Assembly: GCF_033963835.1 (NCBI RefSeq)
Contig: NZ_JAXBME010000002.1
Span: 310,001 to 374,000, forward strand
From: Cytobacillus sp. IB215665
Lineage (GTDB): Bacteria > Bacillota > Bacilli > Bacillales > SM2101
Direction of reading: 5' to 3'
Length of the DNA stretch: 64,000 bases
Shown: positions 29,400 through 38,180 of the stretch, piece by piece
Layout of the letters: each line of letters begins with the position of its first letter
Numbering within the stretch: the stretch's first letter is position 1
The notes under the pieces: generated by a model
Told to the model about the DNA's origin: nothing
The model's input: the letters and a program-made list of their open reading frames with translations, nothing else
The model's database searches: none
Translations under genes and position numbers: made by a program

Positions 29400-30533
29400 A
29401 TGCGTTGGTTTCGGTTTGTTTTTTCTTTAATCATAGTTGTAACAGTGGTCACGGGTTGTTTTATAAATAATGGTACAAAAACGATAGATAAACAACCTTC
29501 ATTAAGATTTGTAAATGATCTAACTAAAGGGAAAATAGACCAGTTGTATACAGACAATTCAACAATTCAACCAATTGATCTTGATGATCGCAGCATTCAA
29601 ACGGTTGGGGATTGGTACAATGATACGACGATATTGTTTATTACTAACGAGAATGAAGGTTCTATTGTGTATAAGCACAATATCTACTCAGGAAAAAAGG
29701 AACAACTTTATAAGAGCAACTCAGAAATTTCAACAATAAAAGGGAACCATAATCAAAGTTATTTCTTGCTACATACTTTACCGACTACGTATGAGGCAGA
29801 GATTATTATTGTTGATAAGGAAGGGAAAGAGGTATTCAAGTGGGCTACAGGTTCTTACGAATTAAACTATGAATGGAACCCTTATAATCCTGAGCTACTA
29901 TATGTAACAACATTTTTTGCTGATTGGTCCTTTGAAACTTATTTGTTAAATGTTTCTAAACAGAGTGTTGAAGAAAGTACAATCGATATACCATTTATTC
30001 AGTGGGCTGGAATTGAAGAAGTTACATATTTAAAGTGGAACCAAGATGAACCTTCTTACTCTGCACCATTGTATGAACAAAACCTACAAATGAAACAAGA
30101 GCGTCATTTGATAGAGGATGTTTCTATGTATGCCACTACAAATAATCTCTTAATGACAATTACAACAGATGATGACAGTATTGCTTATTATTCCTTTTAT
30201 CAAACTAGTCCTATTAAAAAAATGACCCAAATGGAAATTCCGCTGTTAGCTCTTTATTCACAATGGTTCTTCCCTTATTTTGACTTTATTGAAAGTAAGG
30301 ATGAATTTATCACGTTTGCTCCATACGGAAGTGGTAATTATGATAACTATCACGATGATTTTGAGTTAATTACCTATTCCGTACTCACTGGTGAAAAAAA
30401 ACTAATCTTGTCAAACATCCCTAACCTACCGATAAATATGTCGCCAAATGGTGAACTTTGTTTGTATGGATACTATAATGAAAAAATTATTAACCTTAAT
30501 AACAACAAAATCTATGAACTTGTTCAGCTATAA
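29400..30533 (+). CDS. yqgU: Lipoprotein with beta-propeller-like body (YqgU)
   Basis: 377 residues. The signal peptide ends in lipobox VVTGC (cysteine about residue 20). The rest is extracellular and strand-rich, with repeated aromatic/aspartate patterns (DWYNDTTILFI, LLYVTTFFADWSFETYLL, ELITYSVLTGEKKLIL), suggesting a WD40-like propeller. ATG 29400 puts the lipobox at normal distance and follows AGGTGAGGTG. Function unknown; placed after yqgT as in B. subtilis. Confidence 0.83.
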   Translation: MRWFRFVFSLIIVVTVVTGCFINNGTKTIDKQPSLRFVNDLTKGKIDQLYTDNSTIQPIDLDDRSIQTVGDWYNDTTILFITNENEGSIVYKHNIYSGKKEQLYKSNSEISTIKGNHNQSYFLLHTLPTTYEAEIIIVDKEGKEVFKWATGSYELNYEWNPYNPELLYVTTFFADWSFETYLLNVSKQSVEESTIDIPFIQWAGIEEVTYLKWNQDEPSYSAPLYEQNLQMKQERHLIEDVSMYATTNNLLMTITTDDDSIAYYSFYQTSPIKKMTQMEIPLLALYSQWFFPYFDFIESKDEFITFAPYGSGNYDNYHDDFELITYSVLTGEKKLILSNIPNLPINMSPNGELCLYGYYNEKIINLNNNKIYELVQL

Positions 30534-30691
30534 TAAAGTTCTGCAAGTAAATTTTTTTTATATAATTAATGCTGATTTTTGTAATAAGAAATAGCATGAT
30601 ACGTGGGTCGATCCTTCATTAATAACGAATAAATTCACAAAATCTCATTTATATATTTTATTGAGTTGGACTTTATTGGAATTAAGGTATT

Positions 30692-30828
30692 AGGCTGTTT
30701 TCGCAAAGGTGGGTGTTATTCGTATTAATAAAATACACCCTATTAAACTAGACTTTGAGTCATATTTTCTGCTATAGCACGATATCTTTATCTTCTGAAA
30801 AGGGAAGAAACAAAGTTTACGCGAAAAA
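30692..30828. repeat. MITE-like repeat
   Basis: Left end TAGGCTGTTTTCGCAAAG (30691 on), internal TCTTTATCTTCTGAAAAG, right end AACAAAGTTTACGCGAAAA. No clear flanking duplication. It occupies the gap between the convergent yqgU and yqgW genes. Confidence 0.62.
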
Positions 30829-30833
30829 ATAAA

Positions 30834-30866
30834 AAACCATCGATTTATTTAATCGATGGTTTAATT
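30834..30866. terminator. Bidirectional terminator between yqgU and yqgW
   Basis: AAACCATCGATT / AATCGATGGTTT perfect hairpin with A-rich left and T-rich right flanks, so it can serve both converging genes. Confidence 0.82.
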
Positions 30867-30882
30867 ATTTTGTTAGCTCTTT

Positions 30883-31068
30883 TTAGTGGGCAACTGCAGG
30901 GTAACCATGATTAATAACAGTCATCACAGTAAAGAAACCAAATACAGCGACTGTTCCAAAAGCAAAAAAGAATCCTAGGAAATTTTTGTTTTTAAGGGAG
31001 CTAACAACTCCAATTGCTGCCAAAATAGTAACTAACCCAAATATGAAGACAAGTCCCATCTGTACCAT
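30883..31068 (-). CDS. yqgW: DUF2759 small membrane protein (YqgW)
   Basis: 61 residues forming two membrane helices (about 4-22 and 30-50) joined by SSLKNKN. The shape matches the DUF2759 family. ATG follows AAAGGAGG at seven bases. Function unknown. Confidence 0.8.
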   Translation of the reverse strand: MVQMGLVFIFGLVTILAAIGVVSSLKNKNFLGFFFAFGTVAVFGFFTVMTVINHGYPAVAH

Positions 31069-31146
31069 CTTTGTGCCTCCTTTAGATATTATTAGCTTAT
31101 ATGTAAAGGCTCAAAACATTCCTATTATATTTTAATCGTTTTCATC

Positions 31147-31629
31147 TTATTTGTCGAGATGAAAAAATGACACTTCTATGTCATAAGCTTTAGCGATGCC
31201 ATAAATTAACTCGCTGTGTTGTTTATCAACAAAATATATGGTATTCTGGCCACCCTCGATTGCAACCACAAACTCATTTATTTCTATTAATGCCATTTCA
31301 ATTTGTTGTGGCTTACCACTTTTCACAATAAACGGCGAAACCATATCTTTGTACATATAGTGTTTACCTTTTTCAGATTTAAATCCATAATCAGTAAATT
31401 TAGTAGTTGGTAATATATTTTCGACGTGAAATAAAACGTACTCTTCTATTTCATAATCATATGTTAATAAATATTCTTTTGCTAATATAGCATCTTCTGA
31501 ATCAGAAAAAAGCAACAGCTGTTGATCAAAATCAAAAGTGGTAATGTTACTTATTATTGCTGTTATGTCTAATAAATGAGTAGAGTCATCTACTTCTTCC
31601 GGCATTTCAACTCCATAATATGTAATCAA
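31147..31629 (-). CDS. Conserved-looking cytoplasmic protein of unknown function
   Basis: 160 residues, acidic, no membrane segment or signal. Alternating strands and helices (DITAIISNITTFDFDQQLLLFSDSEDAI near residues 22-50). I do not recognise a family. Starts with TTG at 31629, eight bases after AAGGAG. It shares the minus strand with yqgW (78-bp gap) and diverges from yqgX. Confidence 0.7.
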   Translation of the reverse strand: MITYYGVEMPEEVDDSTHLLDITAIISNITTFDFDQQLLLFSDSEDAILAKEYLLTYDYEIEEYVLFHVENILPTTKFTDYGFKSEKGKHYMYKDMVSPFIVKSGKPQQIEMALIEINEFVVAIEGGQNTIYFVDKQHSELIYGIAKAYDIEVSFFHLDK

Positions 31630-31727
31630 TTTTTACACTCCTTAAAAGTCAACCTTATTTCAATCTTTCTGAGCATCTTTAATTAGTGTAAAATAAGATT
31701 AGAATGACTGCAATGGAGGAATACAAA

Positions 31728-32366
31728 ATGATGAATTGGGAGCAAATTCCGTTAGGTCCCTTACAAACAAATGCATACATCCTTAGGAATGAACAAAATG
31801 AATGTATTATCTTTGATCCAGGAAGTGAAGGAGATTCCTTTAATGAATTATTAACAAGAAAATCTCTGCAGCCTTTAGCAATTGTTCTTACTCATGCACA
31901 TTTTGATCATATAGGTGCTGTTGAAGATGTTAGAAGGAAGTGGGGTGTCCCTGTTTACATCCATAAAGATGAACAAGATTGGCTTACAAATGCTTCATTG
32001 AATGGTTCAGCATATTTTTCATTAGGCGCTGTTGTTTGTGATAAACCTGGCGACGTAATCATTGACAAGGAACAACAACTAACGATCGGATCATTTCATT
32101 TTACTGTTTTTGAAACACCAGGGCATTCGCCTGGAAGTTTATCATTTTATTGTGAAAGTATTAAGACTGTTTTTTCTGGTGATACACTCTTTGCGGGTAG
32201 TATAGGGCGTACTGATTTACCTGGTGGAGACCATCAGCAATTGCTTAATAGCATTCATGCAAAATTATTATCACTTCCTGAAGATACGATTGTGCTACCT
32301 GGTCATGGCCCTGAAACGACAATTGAAATTGAAATGAGTAACAATCCTTTTTTAAACGGGTTTTAA
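31728..32366 (+). CDS. yqgX: Metallo-beta-lactamase-fold hydrolase (glyoxalase II-like, YqgX)
   Basis: 212 residues. The dinuclear metal motif THAHFDHIG (near residues 54-62) and further ligands in TPGHSPGSLSF and FSGDTLFAGSIGRTDLPGGD mark a YcbL/glyoxalase II-like enzyme that probably hydrolyses thioesters such as S-lactoylglutathione analogues (bacillithiol in this group). ATG 31728 follows GGAGGA and gives the family length. Four bases separate it from the next gene. Confidence 0.9.
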   Translation: MMNWEQIPLGPLQTNAYILRNEQNECIIFDPGSEGDSFNELLTRKSLQPLAIVLTHAHFDHIGAVEDVRRKWGVPVYIHKDEQDWLTNASLNGSAYFSLGAVVCDKPGDVIIDKEQQLTIGSFHFTVFETPGHSPGSLSFYCESIKTVFSGDTLFAGSIGRTDLPGGDHQQLLNSIHAKLLSLPEDTIVLPGHGPETTIEIEMSNNPFLNGF

Positions 32367-32370
32367 TACT

Positions 32371-33498
32371 ATGATGAATATGAACACAATTATTAAAGAT
32401 GCGATTAGTTCAAGTCAAAACAAGATGATTTCTTATGCGCAATTTATGGAATTAGCACTGTATCATCCTAACTATGGCTATTATATGCGAGAACAAACTA
32501 AGATCGGTAAAAAAGGTGATTTTATAACGAGTAGTAATATTTCCAATGTTTTTGCTGTCTTGTTTACTAATATATTTATTGATTTAGTCCAACAGCAAAA
32601 AGTGCCCCCAATGATTGTTGAAATTGGAGGAGGCAGCGGTCGATTTGCAAAATCGGTACTAGAAGAATGGAAAGAAAGATCTCCCCAGTCATATGAGCAA
32701 CTTACATATATATTGATTGAAACGAGTCCATATCATCGTGAGCTGCAAAGGCAGCTGCTCATAAATGAACAAGATAAAGTGATTCAGTTTGAACATCTTC
32801 AACAGTTCATTGAAAATCATCCTTTTTATCAGGGGGTTGTTTTTACGAATGAATTATTCGATGCTTTTCCAGTTGAAGTAATTGAAAAACGTCATGAGGA
32901 ATTACATGAGGTTATGGTGACACTAAATGATGACAACGAAATTGAAGAATACTTCGTACCGCTTTCAAATAAAGAAATTATCAAATATTTAGAAGAACAG
33001 AACATTGAATTAACTAATGGTCAACGCTTTGAAATTCCGTTACAGATGAAAAGTTTTATCCACCAGCTTAGTAGCACTCTAGAACAAGCGGTTGTATATA
33101 CTGTGGATTATGGCTATACACATAAAGAATGGCAACATCCTGCACATATGAGAGGAAGTCTTAGAGGGTACCATCGTCATCAGCTCATTAACAATCCTCT
33201 ATTAAACCCAGGAAATATGGACATCACGTCACACGTTCATCTTGATGCCGTTAAATATTACTACCGTAAGGCTGGATTTACCGAAGTCGCTATGATGAGG
33301 CAGGATCAATTCCTGCTTGAGGCTGGTATATTACAATATTTACAAGAGAATAATGATACGAACCCTTTTTCTGAAGTTAGCAAAAGAAATCGTGCGATAA
33401 GAAGTTTAATTTTAGATGGCGGGATAAGTTCATATTTTCACGTCATCATGATGCAAAAAAACATGGATATAGCTTGGGAAAAAAACTATATGTGTTAA
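32371..33498 (+). CDS. SAM-dependent methyltransferase, MidA/NDUFAF7 family (DUF185)
   Basis: 375 residues. The SAM-binding motif VEIGGGSGRFAKSVLEEW (near 86-103) is preceded by family-typical MELALYHPNYGYYM and GDFITSSNISNVF. NDUFAF7 methylates an arginine in a complex I subunit; the bacterial substrate is unknown. Coupled to yqgX with a 4-bp gap. Not at this place in B. subtilis as I recall. Confidence 0.85.
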   Translation: MMNMNTIIKDAISSSQNKMISYAQFMELALYHPNYGYYMREQTKIGKKGDFITSSNISNVFAVLFTNIFIDLVQQQKVPPMIVEIGGGSGRFAKSVLEEWKERSPQSYEQLTYILIETSPYHRELQRQLLINEQDKVIQFEHLQQFIENHPFYQGVVFTNELFDAFPVEVIEKRHEELHEVMVTLNDDNEIEEYFVPLSNKEIIKYLEEQNIELTNGQRFEIPLQMKSFIHQLSSTLEQAVVYTVDYGYTHKEWQHPAHMRGSLRGYHRHQLINNPLLNPGNMDITSHVHLDAVKYYYRKAGFTEVAMMRQDQFLLEAGILQYLQENNDTNPFSEVSKRNRAIRSLILDGGISSYFHVIMMQKNMDIAWEKNYMC

Positions 33499-33590
33499 GG
33501 ATTATAGTTAAATGCTACACTGGTTGTAGATGGAGGATATTCTTTAGCTTACACTGATGTTTAAATGAACAAGCTCTTTATAATCAAAAC

Positions 33591-33620
33591 AAAAAGCGAT
33601 GGAAAACCATCGCTTTTTGT
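33591..33620. terminator. Bidirectional terminator
   Basis: AAAAAGCGATGG-aaaa-CCATCGCTTTTT, symmetric, between the convergent methyltransferase and yqgY-like genes. Confidence 0.95.
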
Positions 33621-33636
33621 TCTTGATTATAATCTC

Positions 33637-33879
33637 TTAATGTCCTGCGCCAGGTACCATAAAGAATGTAGTATAGTATGTGAAGCCCGCGAAAAAAATT
33701 GTTAAGTAAGCACCAAATATATAAAGATACATGCGCTCAGTTAGTTTTAAATAACCTAAAATAATAAAGAAGACCGTTTGAGCGAAGAAAAGCAATGCTA
33801 CTTCATCCATGTGACCAATATAAAACATAACAGCAAATATACCTGTCCAAAACCCTAATACACGAAACATACGATCCAT
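33637..33879 (-). CDS. yqgY: DUF2626 membrane protein (YqgY)
   Basis: 80 residues with about three membrane helices and a C-terminal VPGAGH. Start at 33879 is chosen because AAGGAGGG lies before it on the minus strand; the longer reading adds 12 residues without a binding site. Length agrees with B. subtilis YqgY. Function unknown. Confidence 0.85.
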   Translation of the reverse strand: MDRMFRVLGFWTGIFAVMFYIGHMDEVALLFFAQTVFFIILGYLKLTERMYLYIFGAYLTIFFAGFTYYTTFFMVPGAGH

Positions 33880-33964
33880 ATGTATAAGTCCCTCCTTTAT
33901 CCCCTTATATTCCACTTACATATTATAATGTACAATTCAGGCGATTGTAAACATAAGATTGTTA

Positions 33965-34666
33965 CTAGTTTGTGACTTTGACTTGATATGAACAAGAGTC
34001 ACAGCCGTGAATAATATTATCTTTTTCGATTAGTTTTACATTATTGAATAATACTTCGAACATTCCATGTAAAAAAGCATAATGCATGCCACAAATAGCG
34101 TCAGTATGTTTATCAGCTAGTTCTTTAAATGGACAATTGAAGATTTGGAAAAAGATGATCGTTTTATCTTCATTATGTTCAAATTCAGGGTGAAAACCTA
34201 AAGTAGTAGCAGAATCTTTTAGTATTTTCAACTTATGTTCGAATGACAGTGCCGTAGTTTGTGTGTCATTTGGGTGAAGCTGTGAATTAATTATTTCTTG
34301 ACCAAATGCTTTCCCTGTATCAAATAATGCTTCTTTTCCAGCCTCACCTAGTTTCATCATTGATTGTATGGCTACTTTTGCTAATAATTGATAATCGCGA
34401 AATGGGAAAAACAGTTGTACCACATCGTCAGATAAACGATATAAACGGCTTGGCCTACCACCTTTTCCTGTCTTCTTTGCCTCTGAAACAAGCATGTTAA
34501 CATCTTCTAATTTAGACAAATGGAGACGTGCGACATTCGGATGAATTTTAAACTCATCAGCAATTTCTTGAACGGTAACCTCACTATGTCTTTTAGTTAT
34601 ATATTGATAGATGTAATAACGAGTAGGATCAGATAATACATTTGTAATTTTTAAAGTTTGTTCCAT
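33965..34666 (-). CDS. ArsR/DeoR-like HTH regulator with C-terminal cysteine cluster (SufR-like)
   Basis: 233 residues. The N-terminal winged helix (residues 7-75: TNVLSDPTRYYIYQYI..., VTVQEIADEFKIHPNVARLHLSKLE) includes the wing GKGGRPSRLYRL. The C-terminal ligand domain ends in four cysteines spaced C-X13-C-X29-C-X2-C (NCPF, ICGMH, GCDSC). This resembles iron-sulfur-sensing regulators such as SufR, so redox or Fe-S sensing is inferred, not shown. ATG 34666 follows TAGGAGTG. An inverted repeat overlaps its own promoter, pointing to autoregulation. Confidence 0.8.
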   Translation of the reverse strand: MEQTLKITNVLSDPTRYYIYQYITKRHSEVTVQEIADEFKIHPNVARLHLSKLEDVNMLVSEAKKTGKGGRPSRLYRLSDDVVQLFFPFRDYQLLAKVAIQSMMKLGEAGKEALFDTGKAFGQEIINSQLHPNDTQTTALSFEHKLKILKDSATTLGFHPEFEHNEDKTIIFFQIFNCPFKELADKHTDAICGMHYAFLHGMFEVLFNNVKLIEKDNIIHGCDSCSYQVKVTN

Positions 34667-34682
34667 ACAGTTCACTCCTAAC

Positions 34683-34706
34683 AATGGAATCTTAATTCCA
34701 TTATAA
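34683..34706 (-). promoter_or_regulatory. Promoter and palindromic operator of the cysteine-rich regulator
   Basis: AATGGAAT-ctta-ATTCCATT is a perfect 8-bp inverted repeat, 17 bases upstream of the start codon. On the minus strand TATAAT (34701-34706 complement) overlaps its edge, so a bound repressor would block transcription start. Confidence 0.62.
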
Positions 34707-35002
34707 TACAGGCGTATTTACATTTAAATGTTATTTACGTGGTAAACATTAGTTGTTCTAAATTGTTCACAATTTGTTGACTATTTTGTTATTATTGACA
34801 AAGCAAGTTTATTTATTAATGTTGAATACGGAGAGAAAAAGATAGCCATTTGTCGTCCTTTTCCTTAAGGGTTAAGCTGCAGCATCTCATAGTTAAATTT
34901 ATACCCTTCTAAATAAATGTATTTTATACGAAAAAAAAGAAGGAGAATGGAGATTTATGTAGAAGAGTGTTTATTAATCAATATAAAAGGAGGTCGATAC
35001 AT

Positions 35003-36076
35003 TTGCCAGCGATTGAAAGAATTGGTGATCGCTTGTTAACTGAGGCCCAACACTTGGGCGTATCTGATATTCACTTTATGCCTCGAAAAAAAGATGCTCT
35101 GATTCAATTTCGGCTAGACAACGAACTAACTGCAAAGGAAATGATAAGTAAATCAACATGTGAGCGATTAATTGCACATTATAAATTTCTTGCCGGAATG
35201 GATATTGGTGAAAGGCGAAGGCCGCAAAATGGCGCATTATCTATGATTATTAATAGCAAAAACCTTCAACTTCGGCTATCAACCTTACCTACGATTAATA
35301 ATGAAAGCCTCGTTATTAGATTATTACCTTCAGATTCATTTTATCCACTCAACTTTTTAACTCTTTTCCCTAATACGACAAAAAAGCTTATTTCTTTATT
35401 AAAGCATGCTCATGGGTTAATCATTTTTACAGGTCCAACTGGCTCGGGTAAAACAACCACATTATATTCTTTACTTCATTCATCCCAACACCTGGTAAAT
35501 CGCAACATTATTACGCTTGAAGATCCAATTGAAAAAAGGAGTGATAAAGTCATTCAAGTACAGGTAAATGAAAAGGCAGGTATCACATTCTCAAATGGGC
35601 TAAAGGCGATACTACGACATGATCCTGATGTAATTATGGTTGGAGAGATTCGAGACGCAGAAACTGCCAAAATTGCTGTTAGAGCATCACTTACTGGACA
35701 TTTAGTGTTAACAACCATGCATACAAGAGAAGCGAAAGGTGCCATTTATAGGCTGTTAGAATTTGGTGTTCCAGTACAAGACATATCTCAAACTCTAATT
35801 GCAATTACCGCCCAAAGGTTAGTGAATATTAAATGTCCATTTTGTGCTGAGGAGTGCTCTATATATTGTAAAACGTTACGCACATATAGGAGAACGAGTA
35901 TTAGTGAGTTTGTGTACGGGAAAATATTAACAAAAATGATTGATGAAGCTAAGGGAGATTCAGTTGTCTATAGTTATAAAAAAATGAAAGATGTTATTAG
36001 TAAAGCAATAGCTCTTGGGTTTATCTCTACTAAAGAATTCGATAAATGGGTATACAAAGATGAAATCGAAAAATAA
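35003..36076 (+). CDS. comGA: Competence traffic ATPase ComGA
   Basis: 357 residues. PilB/GspE-type ATPase powering assembly of the competence pseudopilus at the inner face of the membrane. Walker A GPTGSGKT with Lys150, an Asp box near TLEDPIEKRS, Walker B PDVIMVGEIRDAETA and a His box (LVLTTMHTREA) are visible. A CPFCAEEC cysteine motif near 278 recalls the zinc-binding site of related ATPases. TTG 35003 follows AAAGGAGGT and gives the B. subtilis length. No convincing ComK box was found in the 300 bases upstream. Confidence 0.93.
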   Translation: MPAIERIGDRLLTEAQHLGVSDIHFMPRKKDALIQFRLDNELTAKEMISKSTCERLIAHYKFLAGMDIGERRRPQNGALSMIINSKNLQLRLSTLPTINNESLVIRLLPSDSFYPLNFLTLFPNTTKKLISLLKHAHGLIIFTGPTGSGKTTTLYSLLHSSQHLVNRNIITLEDPIEKRSDKVIQVQVNEKAGITFSNGLKAILRHDPDVIMVGEIRDAETAKIAVRASLTGHLVLTTMHTREAKGAIYRLLEFGVPVQDISQTLIAITAQRLVNIKCPFCAEECSIYCKTLRTYRRTSISEFVYGKILTKMIDEAKGDSVVYSYKKMKDVISKAIALGFISTKEFDKWVYKDEIEK

Positions 36077-37094
36077 ATGGAATTTAAAACAACAAGCCCA
36101 ATTTTGTCGCAGGTTAGGTGAGTTGCTAGAGAAAGGGTATACTTTATCTCAAGGGATTGAGTTTCTCACTTTACAATTGTCTAAATCACAACAAGAAGAT
36201 CTACAATATTGCATAGGAAAAATGAAAGAAGGTTACTTACTTCACGAGGTTTTAGAACATTTATCTTTTCATAGGGACTTACTGAGCTATTTATACTTTT
36301 CTGAGCAACAAGGTGAATTAGCAAAAGCATTGCTAGAAGGTAGTTCAATTATAGCCAAAAAAGATGTATATTATAAAAAGTTTATTAAGGTTATTCGTTA
36401 CCCTGTGTTTTTAATCGTTGTAGTGTCTTTATTGTTTGTGGCTGTGCAGCAAGTATTATTGAATCAATTTGACCAATTAAATCAATCAATGAAATTAACA
36501 AAAACTACTTTCTCAACAATTCTACAAAATGTGTATGCGATTACACCTTATATCTTTTTAACTGTTTTGTGTTGCCTTACCTTATCGTTAGCGTTTTACT
36601 TTACCTTCTTCAAGAAACAATCTCCTATTTTACAAATGAATATCATTTGTAAGATACCGTTCCTTCATTCATCAGTAGCACAAATAAACTCCCAATATTT
36701 TTCTTTTCAATTAAGTACTTTACTTAATGGTGGACTATCAATTAATGAATCATTGTTGATTTTTGAGCGGCAGTATCATTTAGCATTTTATCAGTTAGAA
36801 GCAGCACGTATTCGTCAGCAGTTAACTTCAGGAGAATGCTTAGAGGCAATTATTGAATCAAGACCTTATTTCGAGAAAGAATTAGCCCTAGTTATTTCTC
36901 ACGGACAATCCAATGGAAACCTTGCAAATGAATTGTATCATTATAGTCAATACACATTACTAAGAATCGAAGAAAAAGTGATGTCATTGTTAAATGTTTT
37001 ACAACCAGCTCTTTTTATAAGTGTAGGTATGGTCGTTTTGTTCATTTATTTAGCAATCATGATTCCAATGTTTCAGTTAATTAAAGCTTTATAG
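36060..37094 (+). CDS. comGB: Competence pseudopilus membrane platform ComGB
   Basis: 344 residues, GspF/PilC family with two T2SF domains (about 15-130 and 220-340) and three membrane helices (about 113-135, 160-185, 315-340). The start ATG lies inside the last codons of comGA (17-bp overlap), implying translational coupling. Confidence 0.9.
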   Translation: MKSKNKWNLKQQAQFCRRLGELLEKGYTLSQGIEFLTLQLSKSQQEDLQYCIGKMKEGYLLHEVLEHLSFHRDLLSYLYFSEQQGELAKALLEGSSIIAKKDVYYKKFIKVIRYPVFLIVVVSLLFVAVQQVLLNQFDQLNQSMKLTKTTFSTILQNVYAITPYIFLTVLCCLTLSLAFYFTFFKKQSPILQMNIICKIPFLHSSVAQINSQYFSFQLSTLLNGGLSINESLLIFERQYHLAFYQLEAARIRQQLTSGECLEAIIESRPYFEKELALVISHGQSNGNLANELYHYSQYTLLRIEEKVMSLLNVLQPALFISVGMVVLFIYLAIMIPMFQLIKAL

Positions 37095-37116
37095 TATGTG
37101 TGAAAGAGGGGATAAA

Positions 37117-37425
37117 ATGATGGACGACAAAGGTTTTACGTTAATCGAGATGTTAATTGTCCTTATGGTAATTTCAGTACTTTTAATTATAACAATACCT
37201 AATATTACTAAACATAGTAAAGTGATAAACGAGAAAGGGTGTGATGCATTAATAAATATGGTACAAGCTCAGGTGAAAGCTTATGAGATTGAACATGAAA
37301 CGATTCCGACAATAACTGAACTTTTAGAAGAAGGGTATATTACGACAAATACGTGCCCAGGTGGAAATGTTATAGAAGTGGGTACCGACGGTAGCGTGAA
37401 GGAAGGTGATGTGACTGAAGAATGA
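37117..37425 (+). CDS. comGC: Major competence pseudopilin ComGC
   Basis: 102 residues. Prepilin signal with cleavage motif KGFTLIEMLIVL at residues 6-17; the ComC peptidase would cut after the glycine. Two cysteines (GCDAL and TCPGG) fit the intramolecular disulfide known in B. subtilis ComGC. ATG 37117 follows GAGGGG. Overlaps comGD by 11 bases. Confidence 0.93.
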   Translation: MMDDKGFTLIEMLIVLMVISVLLIITIPNITKHSKVINEKGCDALINMVQAQVKAYEIEHETIPTITELLEEGYITTNTCPGGNVIEVGTDGSVKEGDVTEE

Positions 37426-37867
37426 CAATTATAAAAATGAACGGGGTTATACATTAATTGAAGTAATGATTGTATTAGCTATCGTCTCTATAATGGCTTC
37501 CGTTTCAGTTCTACAAATTAACCCTCTTATTGAAAAAAGAAAGATGGCACATTTTTTTGCCCAATTAGAAAATGATATTTTTTACGCTCAAATTTATGCA
37601 TTGAGTAATCAAAAAAGCATAACACTTCTTTTCTCAAATCAGGATTCAACATATTATGTTCTTTCTAATGGTATGAGCTCTCCCATCATGCAACGCTCAT
37701 TTGACAAAGGTTTAAACATAGAAAAAGGAACATTAGGGTTAAGTATATCTTTTCGTAGTAATGGTGCTATAAGTCAAGCTGGAACATTAATTGTAAATCA
37801 TCATGGTAAGAAATATAAAGTTGTTTTTCTGCTAGGAAAGGGAAGGTTTTATGTTCAAGAATTGTAA
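37415..37867 (+). CDS. comGD: Minor pseudopilin ComGD (apparent CTG start)
   Basis: 150 residues if begun at CTG 37415. The prepilin motif ERGYTLIEVMIVLA is encoded from about 37439, upstream of the first ATG (37466), so the ATG would remove the cleavage site. After the in-frame TGA at 37412 there is no ATG, GTG or TTG before the motif; CTG follows GGAAGGTGAT at normal distance. Overlaps comGC by 11 bases and comGE by 17. Confidence 0.82.
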   Translation: MKNDNYKNERGYTLIEVMIVLAIVSIMASVSVLQINPLIEKRKMAHFFAQLENDIFYAQIYALSNQKSITLLFSNQDSTYYVLSNGMSSPIMQRSFDKGLNIEKGTLGLSISFRSNGAISQAGTLIVNHHGKKYKVVFLLGKGRFYVQEL

Positions 37868-38180
37868 TGGCTTTTCTATGATTGAACTATTAGTATCCTT
37901 AAGTATATGGCTTCTTCTGCTCCTCATATTATTACCTCCGCTAACTCATATTGTACAGGAACGAAAAAACATTCAGTTGATCAATACAGCTAATCACATT
38001 GTGTCGAATAAGCTTCAAATTTATCATACAGAATCGTATTTTGCAGATGAGCAAATGAACGTTAACAATTATAAGTTCACAGTTGCTTGGGAAGACGCGA
38101 ATGAATTAGCTAAAGTATGTGTATCGTATATAGATTTTCGAAAGGAAGAAAAGAAAAGGTGTGGTTATACAAACAAATAA
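37851..38180 (+). CDS. comGE: Minor pseudopilin ComGE
   Basis: 109 residues. Prepilin-like N-terminus NGFSMIELLVSLSIWLLLLL (residues 6-25), then a short soluble part. Overlaps comGD by 17 bases. Sequence is poorly conserved in the family, so the identity comes chiefly from the motif and its order in the operon. Confidence 0.85.
   Translation: MFKNCNGFSMIELLVSLSIWLLLLLILLPPLTHIVQERKNIQLINTANHIVSNKLQIYHTESYFADEQMNVNNYKFTVAWEDANELAKVCVSYIDFRKEEKKRCGYTNK

Noticed and set aside
34685-35002. ComK box before comGA
   Set aside because: No pair of AAAA-N5-TTTT half-sites was found, only scattered A and T runs.
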